Part shown: one piece after another, positions 31,684-40,627 of the stretch
How the letters are laid out: every line of letters starts with the position of its first letter
Position numbering within the stretch: position 1 is the stretch's first letter
Source: Candidatus Mycolicibacterium alkanivorans
GTDB taxonomy: Bacteria > Actinomycetota > Actinomycetes > Mycobacteriales > Mycobacteriaceae
Assembly: GCF_022760805.1 (NCBI RefSeq)
Contig: NZ_JAIVFL010000001.1
Coordinates: forward strand, 3,596,001 to 3,660,000
Reading direction: 5' to 3'
Length of the DNA stretch: 64,000 nucleotides
Made by a program: the position numbers and the translations under genes
Notes under the pieces: generated by a model
What the model was told of the DNA's origin: nothing
Databases searched by the model: none
Seen by the model: only the letters and a program-made list of their open reading frames with translations

Positions 31684-32549
31684 ACGGCGTATCCGGGCGT
31701 CTCGAGTCCGTCCAACATCGTGAGGCGGTAGGTCGTCAACGTGCCGGACGCGGTGCCGTGGTTGGCCCGGTGCATCAGAACTCGGTTGTCCCACAGGACA
31801 ATGTCGCCGACTTCGTAATGCTGGGTGTGGATGAACGGCGAAGCCAAGTCGGGATCGAGTTGACCTGTCGCCGCCATCAGTCCGTCGAGGATGGCCGGGT
31901 CGAGGATGTTTCCGTCCCTGTCCTCCATTTTGGATGTGCCCGACGCGCAGATGTACAGAATCTCCTCTCCGGTGTGGGGGTGCCTGATCACGGTGGGCCA
32001 CTTGATCGGTGGGGTGGTCCGGCTGATCTCCGCCCAGACTTCACCGATGGGCCGGTAGACATCGGTGGGCCGGATCTTGATGTGACGCCGAGGATCGTGG
32101 GTGGCGAATGTTCCTCTGGCCGGGTCCTGCTGCGCGGGGGGAAGTGACTCCCACACCTTGTTGAGGTCGATGAAGTAGGTCCCCCGGTCCGTTCCGGGAA
32201 CTGCGAGGGGCAGGACCATGGTGAAGGCGAACGGCTCGGGCATGAACATGTAGTCGATGTGCCAGAAGGCGCCGGTCTTCGGTACGCCCCGGCCTTCCTC
32301 GGTCGAGGAGACGAAGATCTCGCGGTACTGCTCATGGTGATACATGGGCTCGTAGTACGGAACGATGTCGCCCAGGACGTTTCCCAGCTCGATGAACTGC
32401 TCCGGCGACGGGTGAACGTCTTTGAGGACGACGAGCTTGTTCTGGTAGACGAGTTCGCGGATCTCCTCGCGCGCAATGCTGTCCATGTTGCCGGGATCGA
32501 TACCCGTGATCTGGGCGCCAAGTCCCTCGCCCTTGACATTGAGTGTCAT
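31680..32549 (-). CDS. Fe(II)/2-oxoglutarate isonitrile-forming oxidase (Rv0097/ScoE-like)
   Basis: The 289-residue TauD-superfamily enzyme turns the beta-glycyl fatty acid into the beta-isocyano acid by oxidative decarboxylation. The metal HxD is WHIDYMF near residue 96, and the distal His lies in VLMHRANHG, followed by the Arg of TYRLTML for 2-oxoglutarate. It is homologous to Rv0097 and to ScoE, for which the isonitrile reaction is established. It overlaps fcoT by ATGA and follows the PPE gene by 64 bp. Confidence 0.93.
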   Translation of the reverse strand: MTLNVKGEGLGAQITGIDPGNMDSIAREEIRELVYQNKLVVLKDVHPSPEQFIELGNVLGDIVPYYEPMYHHEQYREIFVSSTEEGRGVPKTGAFWHIDYMFMPEPFAFTMVLPLAVPGTDRGTYFIDLNKVWESLPPAQQDPARGTFATHDPRRHIKIRPTDVYRPIGEVWAEISRTTPPIKWPTVIRHPHTGEEILYICASGTSKMEDRDGNILDPAILDGLMAATGQLDPDLASPFIHTQHYEVGDIVLWDNRVLMHRANHGTASGTLTTYRLTMLDGLETPGYAV

Positions 32550-32613
32550 CTGGTTTCTCTTCTCTTATCCTCTGAGGTGGTCGAATGGCGACGGCCCTGC
32601 ATTCCAAGGGCAG

Positions 32614-34056
32614 TCAGGAGTCGTCCACCGGTGGGTCGTCGGCGCCGACTATCCAGGTGTTCGGCAACAGCGGAACGGTGTTGCGTCCGTTTTCGGCAGA
32701 TCGCTCGGTCAGCCCCGCCGCCGCCGTGTCGGTGCTGACCGCAGCGGCGCCGACAAAGCCGAGCCGCCCCGATCCCTGGTCACTCGCCGAGGTGGATGAG
32801 AGGTCGGCCGACGCGGATTCGGCACTGTCCGAAGTGGCTGTGGCCTCGAGGAATTCGTATCGATAGCCGCGCGCACCGGCAGGGTTTCTGCTGACGAGTC
32901 GGCTCCGGGTCCGCGACAACGCCGCCGCCCTCGCTGCGGCGACGGCCGCGGCTGCCTCGGCCATGGTGTCCGTCGACCGGGTGTCAGCTTTGGGTCCGGC
33001 GCTCACGCCGGGCGGCGCGAAGCTGGGCACCACGTACATGACAGCGATCGACGGCGCAGCAGCGCTCGGGGCGGCCGAAGCCGCGGTGTTCGGCGCGGGA
33101 TTGCCGGCTTGGGCACCTGCGCCGGGCGCGACCGAAGGCGCCAACGCGACCGCGGCGTTCGCCGGTGAACCGGCCTGCTCGGCAGAGCCGGTCTCGGCGG
33201 GTACTGCAACGGGCTCGAGGGCAGGCTCCTGGTCGAGCAGCGGCGCGAGCGCGCTGAGCGCACTGAGAGCGCTCAGGGCGGGAGCGAAGAACGGGAGCAG
33301 CAACAACGAGTAGGAGAGGTAGTACGGAATCCAGACGATCTCGTAGAGAACAATCGCGATCCCGGTGAGAACTGCGACCGCCGCAGGGCCGAACCCGAGG
33401 TTCTCGAAGAACCGGACGAAGTACTTGTACGGATCGGCGATGAAATCGACGATGTCCTTGATGAGTTGTTCGAACCAGCTCACCACACTCTGCTGGGCGC
33501 CCAGCGCCTCACCGCCCCGGGCGAGGATGTAGGGCGTCGGCTCGGTGATGGGTGTCGCCGCCGTCGCTGCAGCGGTGATGGCCTGGTAGGTGGCCATGGT
33601 TTCCGCGGCCTGAACCCACATCCGGACGTAGTCGGCTTCGTTGACGGCGATGGGGATGGTGTTGATGCCAAAGAAGTTGGTGCCGACGAGCACACCGTGG
33701 GTGACGTGGTTGGCCGCCAACTCGGCCAACGTGGGCATGGCAGCGAGCGCGCCACCGTAGGCCGCCGCGACGGTGTGGTGCTGCACCGCGGCGGTCGCAC
33801 TGTCGGCGGAGGCGCGCTCCAACCAGGCCAGGTACGGGGTGTGAGCCGCCACATAACGGCTGGCGCTAGGCCCGTCCCAGCTGGTGGCCTGCACCTCAGC
33901 CAGCATTCGGGCCAGGTCGGCGGCCGCCTCAGCGTACTGAAGGCTGAGTTCCTGCCATTGCGCGGCGGCAGCGGCCATCGGTCCCGGTCCTGGTCCGGCG
34001 CTCAGCAGAGCTGAGTGCACTTCGGGAGGCATGGCCATCCACACCGGGGCTGTCAC
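32614..34056 (-). CDS. PPE-family protein heading the INLP operon (PPE1/Rv0096-like)
   Basis: The 480-residue PPE protein starts at GTG 34056, with AAGGAG 8 nt upstream. The N-terminal domain has [26 protein letters not shown], a WDGPSA loop (WxG-like) and [22 protein letters not shown] central part with [20 protein letters not shown] is hydrophobic, and [12 protein letters not shown] with [11 protein letters not shown] in the C-terminal part follows Rv0096. The end TVPLLPNTW is the PPW-type motif. It is a likely substrate of the neighbouring ESX locus and perhaps the partner of the PE protein at 40313-40627. Confidence 0.9.
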   Translation of the reverse strand: MTAPVWMAMPPEVHSALLSAGPGPGPMAAAAAQWQELSLQYAEAAADLARMLAEVQATSWDGPSASRYVAAHTPYLAWLERASADSATAAVQHHTVAAAYGGALAAMPTLAELAANHVTHGVLVGTNFFGINTIPIAVNEADYVRMWVQAAETMATYQAITAAATAATPITEPTPYILARGGEALGAQQSVVSWFEQLIKDIVDFIADPYKYFVRFFENLGFGPAAVAVLTGIAIVLYEIVWIPYYLSYSLLLLPFFAPALSALSALSALAPLLDQEPALEPVAVPAETGSAEQAGSPANAAVALAPSVAPGAGAQAGNPAPNTAASAAPSAAAPSIAVMYVVPSFAPPGVSAGPKADTRSTDTMAEAAAAVAAARAAALSRTRSRLVSRNPAGARGYRYEFLEATATSDSAESASADLSSTSASDQGSGRLGFVGAAAVSTDTAAAGLTERSAENGRNTVPLLPNTWIVGADDPPVDDS

Positions 34057-34192
34057 CGCTACATCTCCTTGTCCGGTCGTCGGGCGAGGCACGGCAAGTC
34101 GCCCGCTTCAGGAGAAGTTGTCGGACGAGAAGCTCGAAAAGTTCCCCACCTGACCAAGTGCCGCAGCGGATCTGCTCCGGTCGCGCCGCTAG

Positions 34193-34198
34193 TACGGT
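34193..34198 (+). promoter_or_regulatory. -10 element for a leaderless methyltransferase mRNA
   Basis: TACGGT fits TANNNT and ends 6 nt before ATG 34205, in the 148-bp divergent region between the PPE gene and this methyltransferase gene. I found no convincing Zur or IdeR box in this gap. Confidence 0.4.
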
Positions 34199-34204
34199 GA
34201 CTTC

Positions 34205-35014
34205 ATGCCAGTCGTCAATGCCCGACACCTCAGCGGGATCTCCCAGACAGCTTTGCTGACGCTTCACCAGCGAGCCTCGGAGGCAGCCAGGCCCGACGGC
34301 ATCATCGTTGACCCGGTGGCGATCGCACTACGGGACAGCATTGACTACGACTACCACCACTTCGGCCGTACGCATCAGGCCACGGCTCTGCGCGCCCTGG
34401 CCTTCGACCACGCCGCGCTGGACTACTTGCGAGAGCATCCCCACGCCACCGTGGTCGCCTTGGCCGAGGGCCTGCAAACCAGCTTCTGGCGAATCGACAA
34501 TGGCCATCTGACATGGCTTTCGGTCGACCTACCGCCCATCGTGGAGTTGCGTCAGCAATTGCTTCCGGAGTCGCCCCGACTGCACTACCGCGCCCAGTCC
34601 GCGCTGGACTACTCCTGGATGGACCGCGTCGACGACTCCAACGGTGTGCTGATCACCGCCGAGGGCCTGTTCCAGTATCTTCAACGCGACGCGGTCTTCG
34701 ACCTCATCAGCGCCTGCGCCAAGCGATTTCCCGGCGGCCAGTTGGTGTTCGACAGCGTCCCGCGGTTCTTGAGCACCTATTCGCGGCGTCGCGGTATCAA
34801 GCTGAGCAAGCACTACACGGCGCCTCCGATGCCGTTCTGGTTCACCGCCGGTCAGTACGACGAACTGCGCGCGGTCCCCGGTATCGGTGCGGTGCGCGAA
34901 CTGGATATGCCAACCGGTCGTGGCAGGATCGTGAGCAGGGCCGCGGCCCTGGTCTACGAGCTGCCCGCGCTGCAACGGTTCCGGGCGCCAACGAATCTCG
35001 TTGAATTTTGCTGA
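34205..35014 (+). CDS. Class I SAM-dependent methyltransferase (LCM/PPM1-like)
   Basis: The 269-residue protein resembles the mycobacterial O-methyltransferase family of the leucine-carboxyl-methyltransferase fold: RASEAARPDGIIVDPVA, TVVALAEGLQTSFWRID (SAM site), LTWLSVDLPPIVELRQQLLP, GVLITAEGLFQYL and QLVFDSVPRFLS. Its target is not predictable; polyketide and small-molecule O-methylation are usual. It lies between the INLP operon and the ESX locus, divergent from the PPE gene and convergent with eccE, so it could act on the lipopeptide, but this is only a guess from position. Confidence 0.75.
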   Translation: MPVVNARHLSGISQTALLTLHQRASEAARPDGIIVDPVAIALRDSIDYDYHHFGRTHQATALRALAFDHAALDYLREHPHATVVALAEGLQTSFWRIDNGHLTWLSVDLPPIVELRQQLLPESPRLHYRAQSALDYSWMDRVDDSNGVLITAEGLFQYLQRDAVFDLISACAKRFPGGQLVFDSVPRFLSTYSRRRGIKLSKHYTAPPMPFWFTAGQYDELRAVPGIGAVRELDMPTGRGRIVSRAAALVYELPALQRFRAPTNLVEFC

Positions 35015-35082
35015 CTGGCAGATCCATACCGGGAGGCCCGAACGGGCGCGCTGCCCGGCCTCATCGGAGCGGTCTGCAACGT

Positions 35083-36024
35083 TCATGGTCCTACCGGGAC
35101 ATCATTCGCAGGCCACCGGATGGTCGTTCGGTCCGACATCGGAACTACCTCGGCAGCAATCGGTTTCGTCGACGTTGGGACCAGTGCGGCCAGCGCCTCC
35201 GACTGGGTCCCGCGGAGCAGCGTCAAACCGGGCACCGGCGGCGCGAGGGATGGCAGGCTGTCAGTCCGGATGGCGCACGCCGCGGCAACCCCGTGCGGGC
35301 TCAGCTCGATCGCGGTCCACAACTCGCCGAACGACTGGGACCACAGCCTGGGCAGGGTGTCGGGAAGCGATTCGACGGCAATGCGGTAACCCGCCACGTA
35401 CCCGTGGACCCCGTCGGCGACCGCGCGCCAGCGTTCCTTCGCTACCGGGCCCAGCAGGTCCGGGATGGCGACCTCGGAAATGGTCACGATCCATCCGAGT
35501 TCACGAAGATGATCGGCGAGCCGACGCAGCGTGATCTCGGCGGTCGTACGCAAGGGCAGTACTGCCGAACGTGCTTGCAGGGCAGTGAGATTGGCTGCTG
35601 CAGACATGGTCAAACCGATCCATGTGGTGCGCCCCGCCTCGGTGTCGCGGCTGGTGATCCGCAATCCGTCGCAGCGCACACCATAGCGATCGAGGTAACC
35701 GCCGATCAGGTCCAACGGCAGATCGGATTGCATGCCGTCGACAACCCGCAACACCACGGTCGTCCGGGCGTCGGCGGGTGTGCGGTCCACCAGTTGGTGC
35801 GCCCCGCCACCGCGGCGGCGCCGGAAAGCCAGCGCCAGGCGGCGCCGCAGGATCGTCGTCAGATGCATGCCGCGCCGACTCGCCAACAGCGAAACCACCA
35901 CCGCGACGGCCACGCCGAGAACCCACCGTTCGCGCACCGTGTGCCACGGGTAGGCCGTCGCGGCCGCCACCACACCCAGGAGCGTCAGCGTGATCCTTCC
36001 CGGAGCCGGCGACGGAATCATCAC
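35083..36024 (-). CDS. eccE: ESX-3-type secretion membrane protein EccE
   Basis: The 313-residue protein starts MMIPSPAPGRITLTLLG with two closely spaced membrane helices (about 10-26 and 33-48), then an Arg-rich segment and a cytosolic domain. It is the peripheral subunit of the T7SS membrane complex. Length and place at the end of the locus fit EccE3 (Rv0292). The ATG overlaps the mycP stop (ATGA). Confidence 0.88.
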   Translation of the reverse strand: MMIPSPAPGRITLTLLGVVAAATAYPWHTVRERWVLGVAVAVVVSLLASRRGMHLTTILRRRLALAFRRRRGGGAHQLVDRTPADARTTVVLRVVDGMQSDLPLDLIGGYLDRYGVRCDGLRITSRDTEAGRTTWIGLTMSAAANLTALQARSAVLPLRTTAEITLRRLADHLRELGWIVTISEVAIPDLLGPVAKERWRAVADGVHGYVAGYRIAVESLPDTLPRLWSQSFGELWTAIELSPHGVAAACAIRTDSLPSLAPPVPGLTLLRGTQSEALAALVPTSTKPIAAEVVPMSDRTTIRWPANDVPVGP

Positions 36025-37400
36025 TCCTGGCGCCCCTTTCGTCCGCGGGCCATGAGTGCGGCGACGGCCACCGCCAGCGCCAGCAGCGCGGTGCCGACGA
36101 ACGCGACATTTCCGGCCGCGTGGTCTGGGCGCGGCACCGCCGCCGGTGCGGCGATCCGGGCCGGGGCGTCAGCGGGCCGACCGGCCTCGACCGGGGTGAC
36201 TTCCCAGGTCAGCGCAGCAACCGGGTCAACCGTGCCGGCACCCACCAGGTTCGATGGATCCCGAGGGCCGTTGTGCGCGGTCGCCTGCAGTCTTTGGATC
36301 ACCTGAGCGGCAAGCAGGTCGGGAAATCGACTGCGCACCAGCGCCGCCACGCCGGAAACGTAGGCCGTGGCGTAGCCGGTGCCGTTGAGCGCGGTCCACT
36401 GCCCTCGCGGTCCGGGGATCCCGTTCGCCAAACCGCCATCCGGACCGTTGCCGACCGAGACGATGTTCTCGCCGGGGGCAGCGATACCGAGCCATGGGCC
36501 GGACATCGTGAACGCCGATGGCTGCCCGGTCGGCGCCAGCGAGCCGACCGACAAAACGTACGGCTGCCACCACGACGGTACCGAGACCGAGGTGACGCCG
36601 CCCCAGTTACGCCGATCGACTGGCTCGGTGGATGGGTTGATTGGGTTCGATCGGCACTCGGGGCCGCCGGAAAGTACTGCGGGACCGGTATTTCCCGCCG
36701 CAGCCACGATCACCGCGTCCTTGTCGACGGCCGCATAGCGCAGTGCGGCACCGAGCGTCTGCTGATCGAGGGTGGAATCGGCGCGCAGGCAGGTGATCTC
36801 CGAGATGGTGATGACCCGTGCACCCAGGTCGGCGGCATGGACGACGGCGCGCGCGAGCGAGGCGATATCGATCGCCGCTCTGAACGCTGCAGGATCGGCG
36901 CCCGGCGCTGTGGGCGAGTAGGCCAACGAGGTGTGGCGGATCGACAGCAGGCGGGCAGCGGGGGCTACCCCCGAGAAACCGTCGTCTCCCGGCTGCCCAC
37001 CGATGATCCCGGCCGCTGCAGTGCCGTGCCCGTCGCAGTCGGACAGTCCGTCGGTGTTGCTCACGTAGTCCCCACCCGGTTCGACGTTGCGAAGTCGCGG
37101 GCCTGGGGTGACCCCTGTGTCGATCACGGCGACCGTCTGTCCCTCTCCCCTGGAGAACCGCCACGCTTCGGAAAGATTCAGCAGCTGCTGGTTCGCTGAC
37201 ACCAGGCCGGGCGTGGTCCCCGGAATGACGCCGGTGGTCACACATTCAGTCCGCTGGGCCATCGGCACCGCCGGTCCCGTGCTGTCGACGGGAGGCACTG
37301 CGGCGGGATCGACGGACGGCGGACTGACGGCCCACGCCGATGGGCTGATCAACAACGCCACCGCGCCAACCGCGCCGAACTGCAGCGCAATTCGCGTCAT
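36021..37400 (-). CDS. mycP: Mycosin MycP, predicted inactive (catalytic Ser replaced by Gly)
   Basis: The 459-residue membrane-anchored subtilisin-like protease of the T7SS has a signal peptide (MTRIALQFGAVGAVALLISP), catalytic Asp in AVIDTGVTP, catalytic His in DCDGHGTAAAG, oxyanion Asn in AAAGNTGP and a C-terminal helix (VAFVGTALLALAVAVAALMA). The GTS serine motif, however, reads NGTGYATAYVSG: the nucleophile serine is glycine (codon at 36375-36377). The helix and other parts are intact. Mycosins are needed to hold the secretion complex together, and proteolysis is not always needed, so it may act as a structural part only. Confidence 0.88.
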   Translation of the reverse strand: MTRIALQFGAVGAVALLISPSAWAVSPPSVDPAAVPPVDSTGPAVPMAQRTECVTTGVIPGTTPGLVSANQQLLNLSEAWRFSRGEGQTVAVIDTGVTPGPRLRNVEPGGDYVSNTDGLSDCDGHGTAAAGIIGGQPGDDGFSGVAPAARLLSIRHTSLAYSPTAPGADPAAFRAAIDIASLARAVVHAADLGARVITISEITCLRADSTLDQQTLGAALRYAAVDKDAVIVAAAGNTGPAVLSGGPECRSNPINPSTEPVDRRNWGGVTSVSVPSWWQPYVLSVGSLAPTGQPSAFTMSGPWLGIAAPGENIVSVGNGPDGGLANGIPGPRGQWTALNGTGYATAYVSGVAALVRSRFPDLLAAQVIQRLQATAHNGPRDPSNLVGAGTVDPVAALTWEVTPVEAGRPADAPARIAAPAAVPRPDHAAGNVAFVGTALLALAVAVAALMARGRKGRQE

Positions 37401-38821
37401 CGATCGAGCACCCAGGCGAACAACCCCATCAGATAGGCCAGGACCGGGATCAGCGACGCGTCGATGGCGGAGGCGAGGAATCCGACCATCCTGCGCATCG
37501 GCAATGAGTACGTCCCCGGTGCCGCCAGGTGGGGATTTGCGGCGACGATCACGAATCCAGTGGTCAACACGGTCAAGACGGTCAGGACGGACAGGGCGGC
37601 CAGGTAGCGCTCGGTGGCGGTGAAAAGCAGCAGAAGGCAGACCGAAACCAGCACTGGTTGTGCCAGCAGCCAGGTCTTGCACGCGGCGGTGTCCCACACC
37701 CGCGCACGTAGCACCGCCGCGACAGAAGTTGCGACGACGGTATACCACCCCCACGTACCAGGTGATTCCGGCCGCCCCGCGATGGCCAGCGAGCCGAGCG
37801 CCGACAGTATCACCGCGCCCGCGATGAAACCGGTCTGGTGCGCTTCACTGACCTGCACCCGGCGGGGCAGATCCGCCAGCACGCGCATCGCAGGGGCTGA
37901 CGGCAACGGATCACCCGGTGCCGGGATGACCGGCAGCGGCAACCGGGCCAACAGAGCCGAGAGCTGCGCGGCTTGCACGGTGACCAGTAGCGCCGCGACG
38001 AGAAGACCGCAGCCGAGGGTGAACACCGGCAGGTGCCAGACCTCTGCGACTGCCGCGGCCGCCAGTACGGCGGCACCGACAACGGTTGTGGCGGTGAAGA
38101 ATCCGCCGCCACGCTCCGCAAGGATCGTGCAGATCGTCGACCAGGCCGTCACACCGGCGGCGGCGAGCATGACCTGCGCCGGCCCGAATCCACCCGGCAC
38201 CGCGAACGCGAACACACCCGCCACCGGCACCAGCGCGACGATGGACACGTCCACCCCCGCGGCGCTGGCCCGCCCCCGCAATACCAGTGGACCGATCACC
38301 GCGAGGGCGGCAATCCCGCTCAGGACGAACAGGCTTGTCGCAGAGCCGGTGACGACACGGTGTGCGGCTGCGCAGCCCGTGGCAGACAGCACAAGCGTGA
38401 GGACGGCGGCGCGCGCGAAAGCTCGAACATTGGCGATGCCCCATGGCCGCATGCGTGACCGCGAGAAGATGGCGGCCGCGTCGGCGATGTCCTCGACAAT
38501 GCCCGGCGCGGGAGGTCCGGATGGAACTGGTTGAAGGACAAGGAGATCACCGTCGACCACGCCAACGGTGTCGAGACTGGCGTCCGGTGAGAAAGGCGGC
38601 CCGCCGACCGGCGCGAGGGTCAACCGGCGCGGCGTTGCGTCGGCCGCCGAGCGCTCCTCGGCGTCGGCTGGGGGAAGCAGTCGGCGCACGGCTGGCAGAA
38701 TCTCGCGTACCGGAAGCTCGGCGGGCAGAGCCATGTCCGCGACCCGGCCGTCGGCGAGGATCGCGACCCGCACGATGGGCAGGACTGGGGCGCCGACAGC
38801 CGTCCCGGTGATGTCAGTCAT
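37397..38821 (-). CDS. eccD: ESX-3-type secretion pore protein EccD
   Basis: The 474-residue protein from ATG 38821 (MTDITGTAV) has an N-terminal ubiquitin-like domain (VRVAILADGRVADMALPAELP ... VGVVDGDLLVLQ) and about 11 hydrophobic segments that form the channel. An alternative ATG at 38840 overlaps the espG stop. It is coupled to mycP by ATGA. Similarity is to EccD3 (Rv0290). Confidence 0.88.
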   Translation of the reverse strand: MTDITGTAVGAPVLPIVRVAILADGRVADMALPAELPVREILPAVRRLLPPADAEERSAADATPRRLTLAPVGGPPFSPDASLDTVGVVDGDLLVLQPVPSGPPAPGIVEDIADAAAIFSRSRMRPWGIANVRAFARAAVLTLVLSATGCAAAHRVVTGSATSLFVLSGIAALAVIGPLVLRGRASAAGVDVSIVALVPVAGVFAFAVPGGFGPAQVMLAAAGVTAWSTICTILAERGGGFFTATTVVGAAVLAAAAVAEVWHLPVFTLGCGLLVAALLVTVQAAQLSALLARLPLPVIPAPGDPLPSAPAMRVLADLPRRVQVSEAHQTGFIAGAVILSALGSLAIAGRPESPGTWGWYTVVATSVAAVLRARVWDTAACKTWLLAQPVLVSVCLLLLFTATERYLAALSVLTVLTVLTTGFVIVAANPHLAAPGTYSLPMRRMVGFLASAIDASLIPVLAYLMGLFAWVLDR

Positions 38822-38835
38822 GTCGTCGTTCTCTT

Positions 38836-39678
38836 TCAGCATCCTTGGGTGGTGAAATCGCGGGCCAGATGAGCCGACGGGAACCATCGGCCATCGGGCA
38901 GCGGCATGGTGAGGTGCTCGAGCGCGAGGGTGATCGCGAACGGCGTGCCGGGGGCGAACGTGGAGACCCATTCACCGTCGAATGCTCGTGCGGGGCTGAT
39001 CACGGCGCGGCCGGCGACGGTGTCCACGACCGCGATCCCCACCTCTGTGGTCTGCTGCCGGGTGTCATGACGCTCACCGGCCACCACCTCGACATAGCTG
39101 CGCGGACCGCCGAACACGGACTCGACAAACAGCCGAGCCGAGTCGGGGATACCGAGGTAGTCGATCACACCCGACAACTCGGCCCCGTCGCGTAGATGCC
39201 TGTCGGCCCTGACGCCAACCGCTGCGGGCAACGCGAACTCGTCGAAGCGTGCGGGTGGGCGCCCCGGCAGTCCGGCGGTCACAACGGGCACCAGGTGACG
39301 TGACTCGTCGATGTGGAGCTCACTGAAAGCGACCAGCCCCGCATTGCGCAGGGCGACTACCGTCCGTTCGCCGCGGCGTGCGACGATGCCGCGCAGCAGA
39401 TCCCGGGACGACGTCGCACTGCCCGCGTACCGCAGCTCCAGCCATCGTTCGGGATGGCACACAGTGTGGATCCATTCCCGCACCACCGGCGCGATCCGGC
39501 CGGCGGTGATCACACCAAGGCGCGTCAACTCGGCCGTTTGTCGCCTCACGAAGTCGGCGCGATCGGAGCCGTCCCGGTATGGCGGGGTGATCGCCAGCAC
39601 CCACGGGAACGTCCCGCTACCGAGGATGTCGCCGATGAACCAGGCTGACTCGACGGTCAGTTCGACTGCGTCAGGCAC
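38836..39678 (-). CDS. espG: ESX secretion-associated chaperone EspG
   Basis: Cytosolic chaperone that binds PE/PPE dimers and hands them to the system. About 280 residues starting at GTG 39678 (TTG 39681 is possible). Segments such as [26 protein letters not shown], and [20 protein letters not shown] at the end are as in EspG3 (Rv0289). It lies between esxH and eccD, as in ESX-3. Confidence 0.85.
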   Translation of the reverse strand: MPDAVELTVESAWFIGDILGSGTFPWVLAITPPYRDGSDRADFVRRQTAELTRLGVITAGRIAPVVREWIHTVCHPERWLELRYAGSATSSRDLLRGIVARRGERTVVALRNAGLVAFSELHIDESRHLVPVVTAGLPGRPPARFDEFALPAAVGVRADRHLRDGAELSGVIDYLGIPDSARLFVESVFGGPRSYVEVVAGERHDTRQQTTEVGIAVVDTVAGRAVISPARAFDGEWVSTFAPGTPFAITLALEHLTMPLPDGRWFPSAHLARDFTTQGC

Positions 39679-39681
39679 CAA

Positions 39682-39969
39682 TTATCCCCACTTGGCACCT
39701 TCGGCCTGATCCCTGGCCTGCATGGCGAGCGTGTTCGTCTCGTGCGTGGTCGACATTGACCGGTAGGCGCGCACCAGATCCTCCATAGCGGTGTTCCACT
39801 GCGCCTGCCAGGCCTGATAGGTCATACCGGTGTCGCCTTGCCAGGTGGCCCGCAATGCGGCCTGTTCGGTCGCGATATCCGCACCGACGGCCTGCAGCGT
39901 TCCGGCGTAGCCGGCCATGTCGGCCGCGTGCCCGAGCATCGCGGCGTAGCTGTACATGATTTGGGACAT
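39682..39969 (-). CDS. esxH: WXG100 protein EsxH
   Basis: The 95-residue protein closely follows TB10.4: [25 protein letters not shown] is read here as two runs, with the WxG turn in [14 protein letters not shown]. It pairs with EsxG for secretion. Of the zinc ligands known in M. tuberculosis EsxH (His14, His70, His76, Glu77), His14, His76 and Glu77 are kept, but position 70 is Arg (codon 39760-39762). It overlaps the EsxG stop by TGATG. Confidence 0.93.
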   Translation of the reverse strand: MSQIMYSYAAMLGHAADMAGYAGTLQAVGADIATEQAALRATWQGDTGMTYQAWQAQWNTAMEDLVRAYRSMSTTHETNTLAMQARDQAEGAKWG

Positions 39970-40262
39970 CAGAAGCCTCCGTATGTGCCGGCGGCCGAGG
40001 CGTCCTGGGCCACGTATGTGGCACCGGCCTCACCAAGATTGGCTTGGGCCAGATCGAGCAGGGAATTGACCCTGGCGGCGGCCTCCACGAACCGCGCGTG
40101 AGCAGCTTGGAAGGCGGCCGCTGACTCACCGGTGTGGAACGCCTGCGCCGCCACCGCCTCCTGTTCGGCCTGTGCGATGGTGCTGCGCATCAGCGCCGTC
40201 TTCGCCGCGAAGGCCGACTCGGAGGCGATGAGTTGCGGTATGTGAGCGTCCAGAAAGCTCAT
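39969..40262 (-). CDS. esxG: WXG100-family protein EsxG
   Basis: The 97-residue partner of EsxH starts at ATG 40262 ([18 protein letters not shown]), with GGAG 9 nt upstream. It has the EsxG-type [13 protein letters not shown] turn in place of WxG and ends with a YVAQD (YxxxD) secretion motif and AGTYGGF. Same length as EsxG of M. tuberculosis. Confidence 0.93.
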   Translation of the reverse strand: MSFLDAHIPQLIASESAFAAKTALMRSTIAQAEQEAVAAQAFHTGESAAAFQAAHARFVEAAARVNSLLDLAQANLGEAGATYVAQDASAAGTYGGF

Positions 40263-40312
40263 CTTCGGTATCTCCAATCATCATGAGAGCCAGTTGGTTT
40301 CGATTTGGGAGT

Positions 40313-40627
40313 TCAGTCGGCATAGGCGCCGCTCTGAAACGATGAGGCGGCTTGTGCGTCTCCGGCGGCGTAGCTGCCGGCAGACTGGCCGACGCCGATC
40401 CCTGACCTGCCGAGTTCACCGACGCCCGCTGCCACGGCGGCTGCGTGCTCGGCGCCGTGCGTGCTGAAGATCGCGGATGCCAGCAGAGATACCGGATCGG
40501 CGGCCGGCGGTGGCACCGCGGTGATCAGAGGCACGGCGGCCGCGTGCGCCGCGGCCAACCGCGCGGTCAGCGCCTCGACCGCCGCGCTGGCGGCGACCAG
40601 GCCTTCAGGGACGACACGCAGGGTCAT
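40313..40627 (-). CDS. PE-family protein (PE5-like)
   Basis: The 104-residue protein is closely related to PE5 (Rv0285): [20 protein letters not shown], then [16 protein letters not shown], and a C-terminal YAAGD (YxxxD) secretion motif. The ATG overlaps the eccC stop. In ESX-3 a PPE gene (PPE4) normally follows; here only 50 bp separate PE from esxG, so its PPE partner must be elsewhere. The PPE at 32614-34056 is the only candidate in this window. Confidence 0.9.
   Translation of the reverse strand: MTLRVVPEGLVAASAAVEALTARLAAAHAAAVPLITAVPPPAADPVSLLASAIFSTHGAEHAAAVAAGVGELGRSGIGVGQSAGSYAAGDAQAASSFQSGAYAD

Noticed and set aside
34057..34204. Zur or IdeR box in front of the INLP operon
   Set aside because: I looked for a Zur dyad and an IdeR box and saw no acceptable match.
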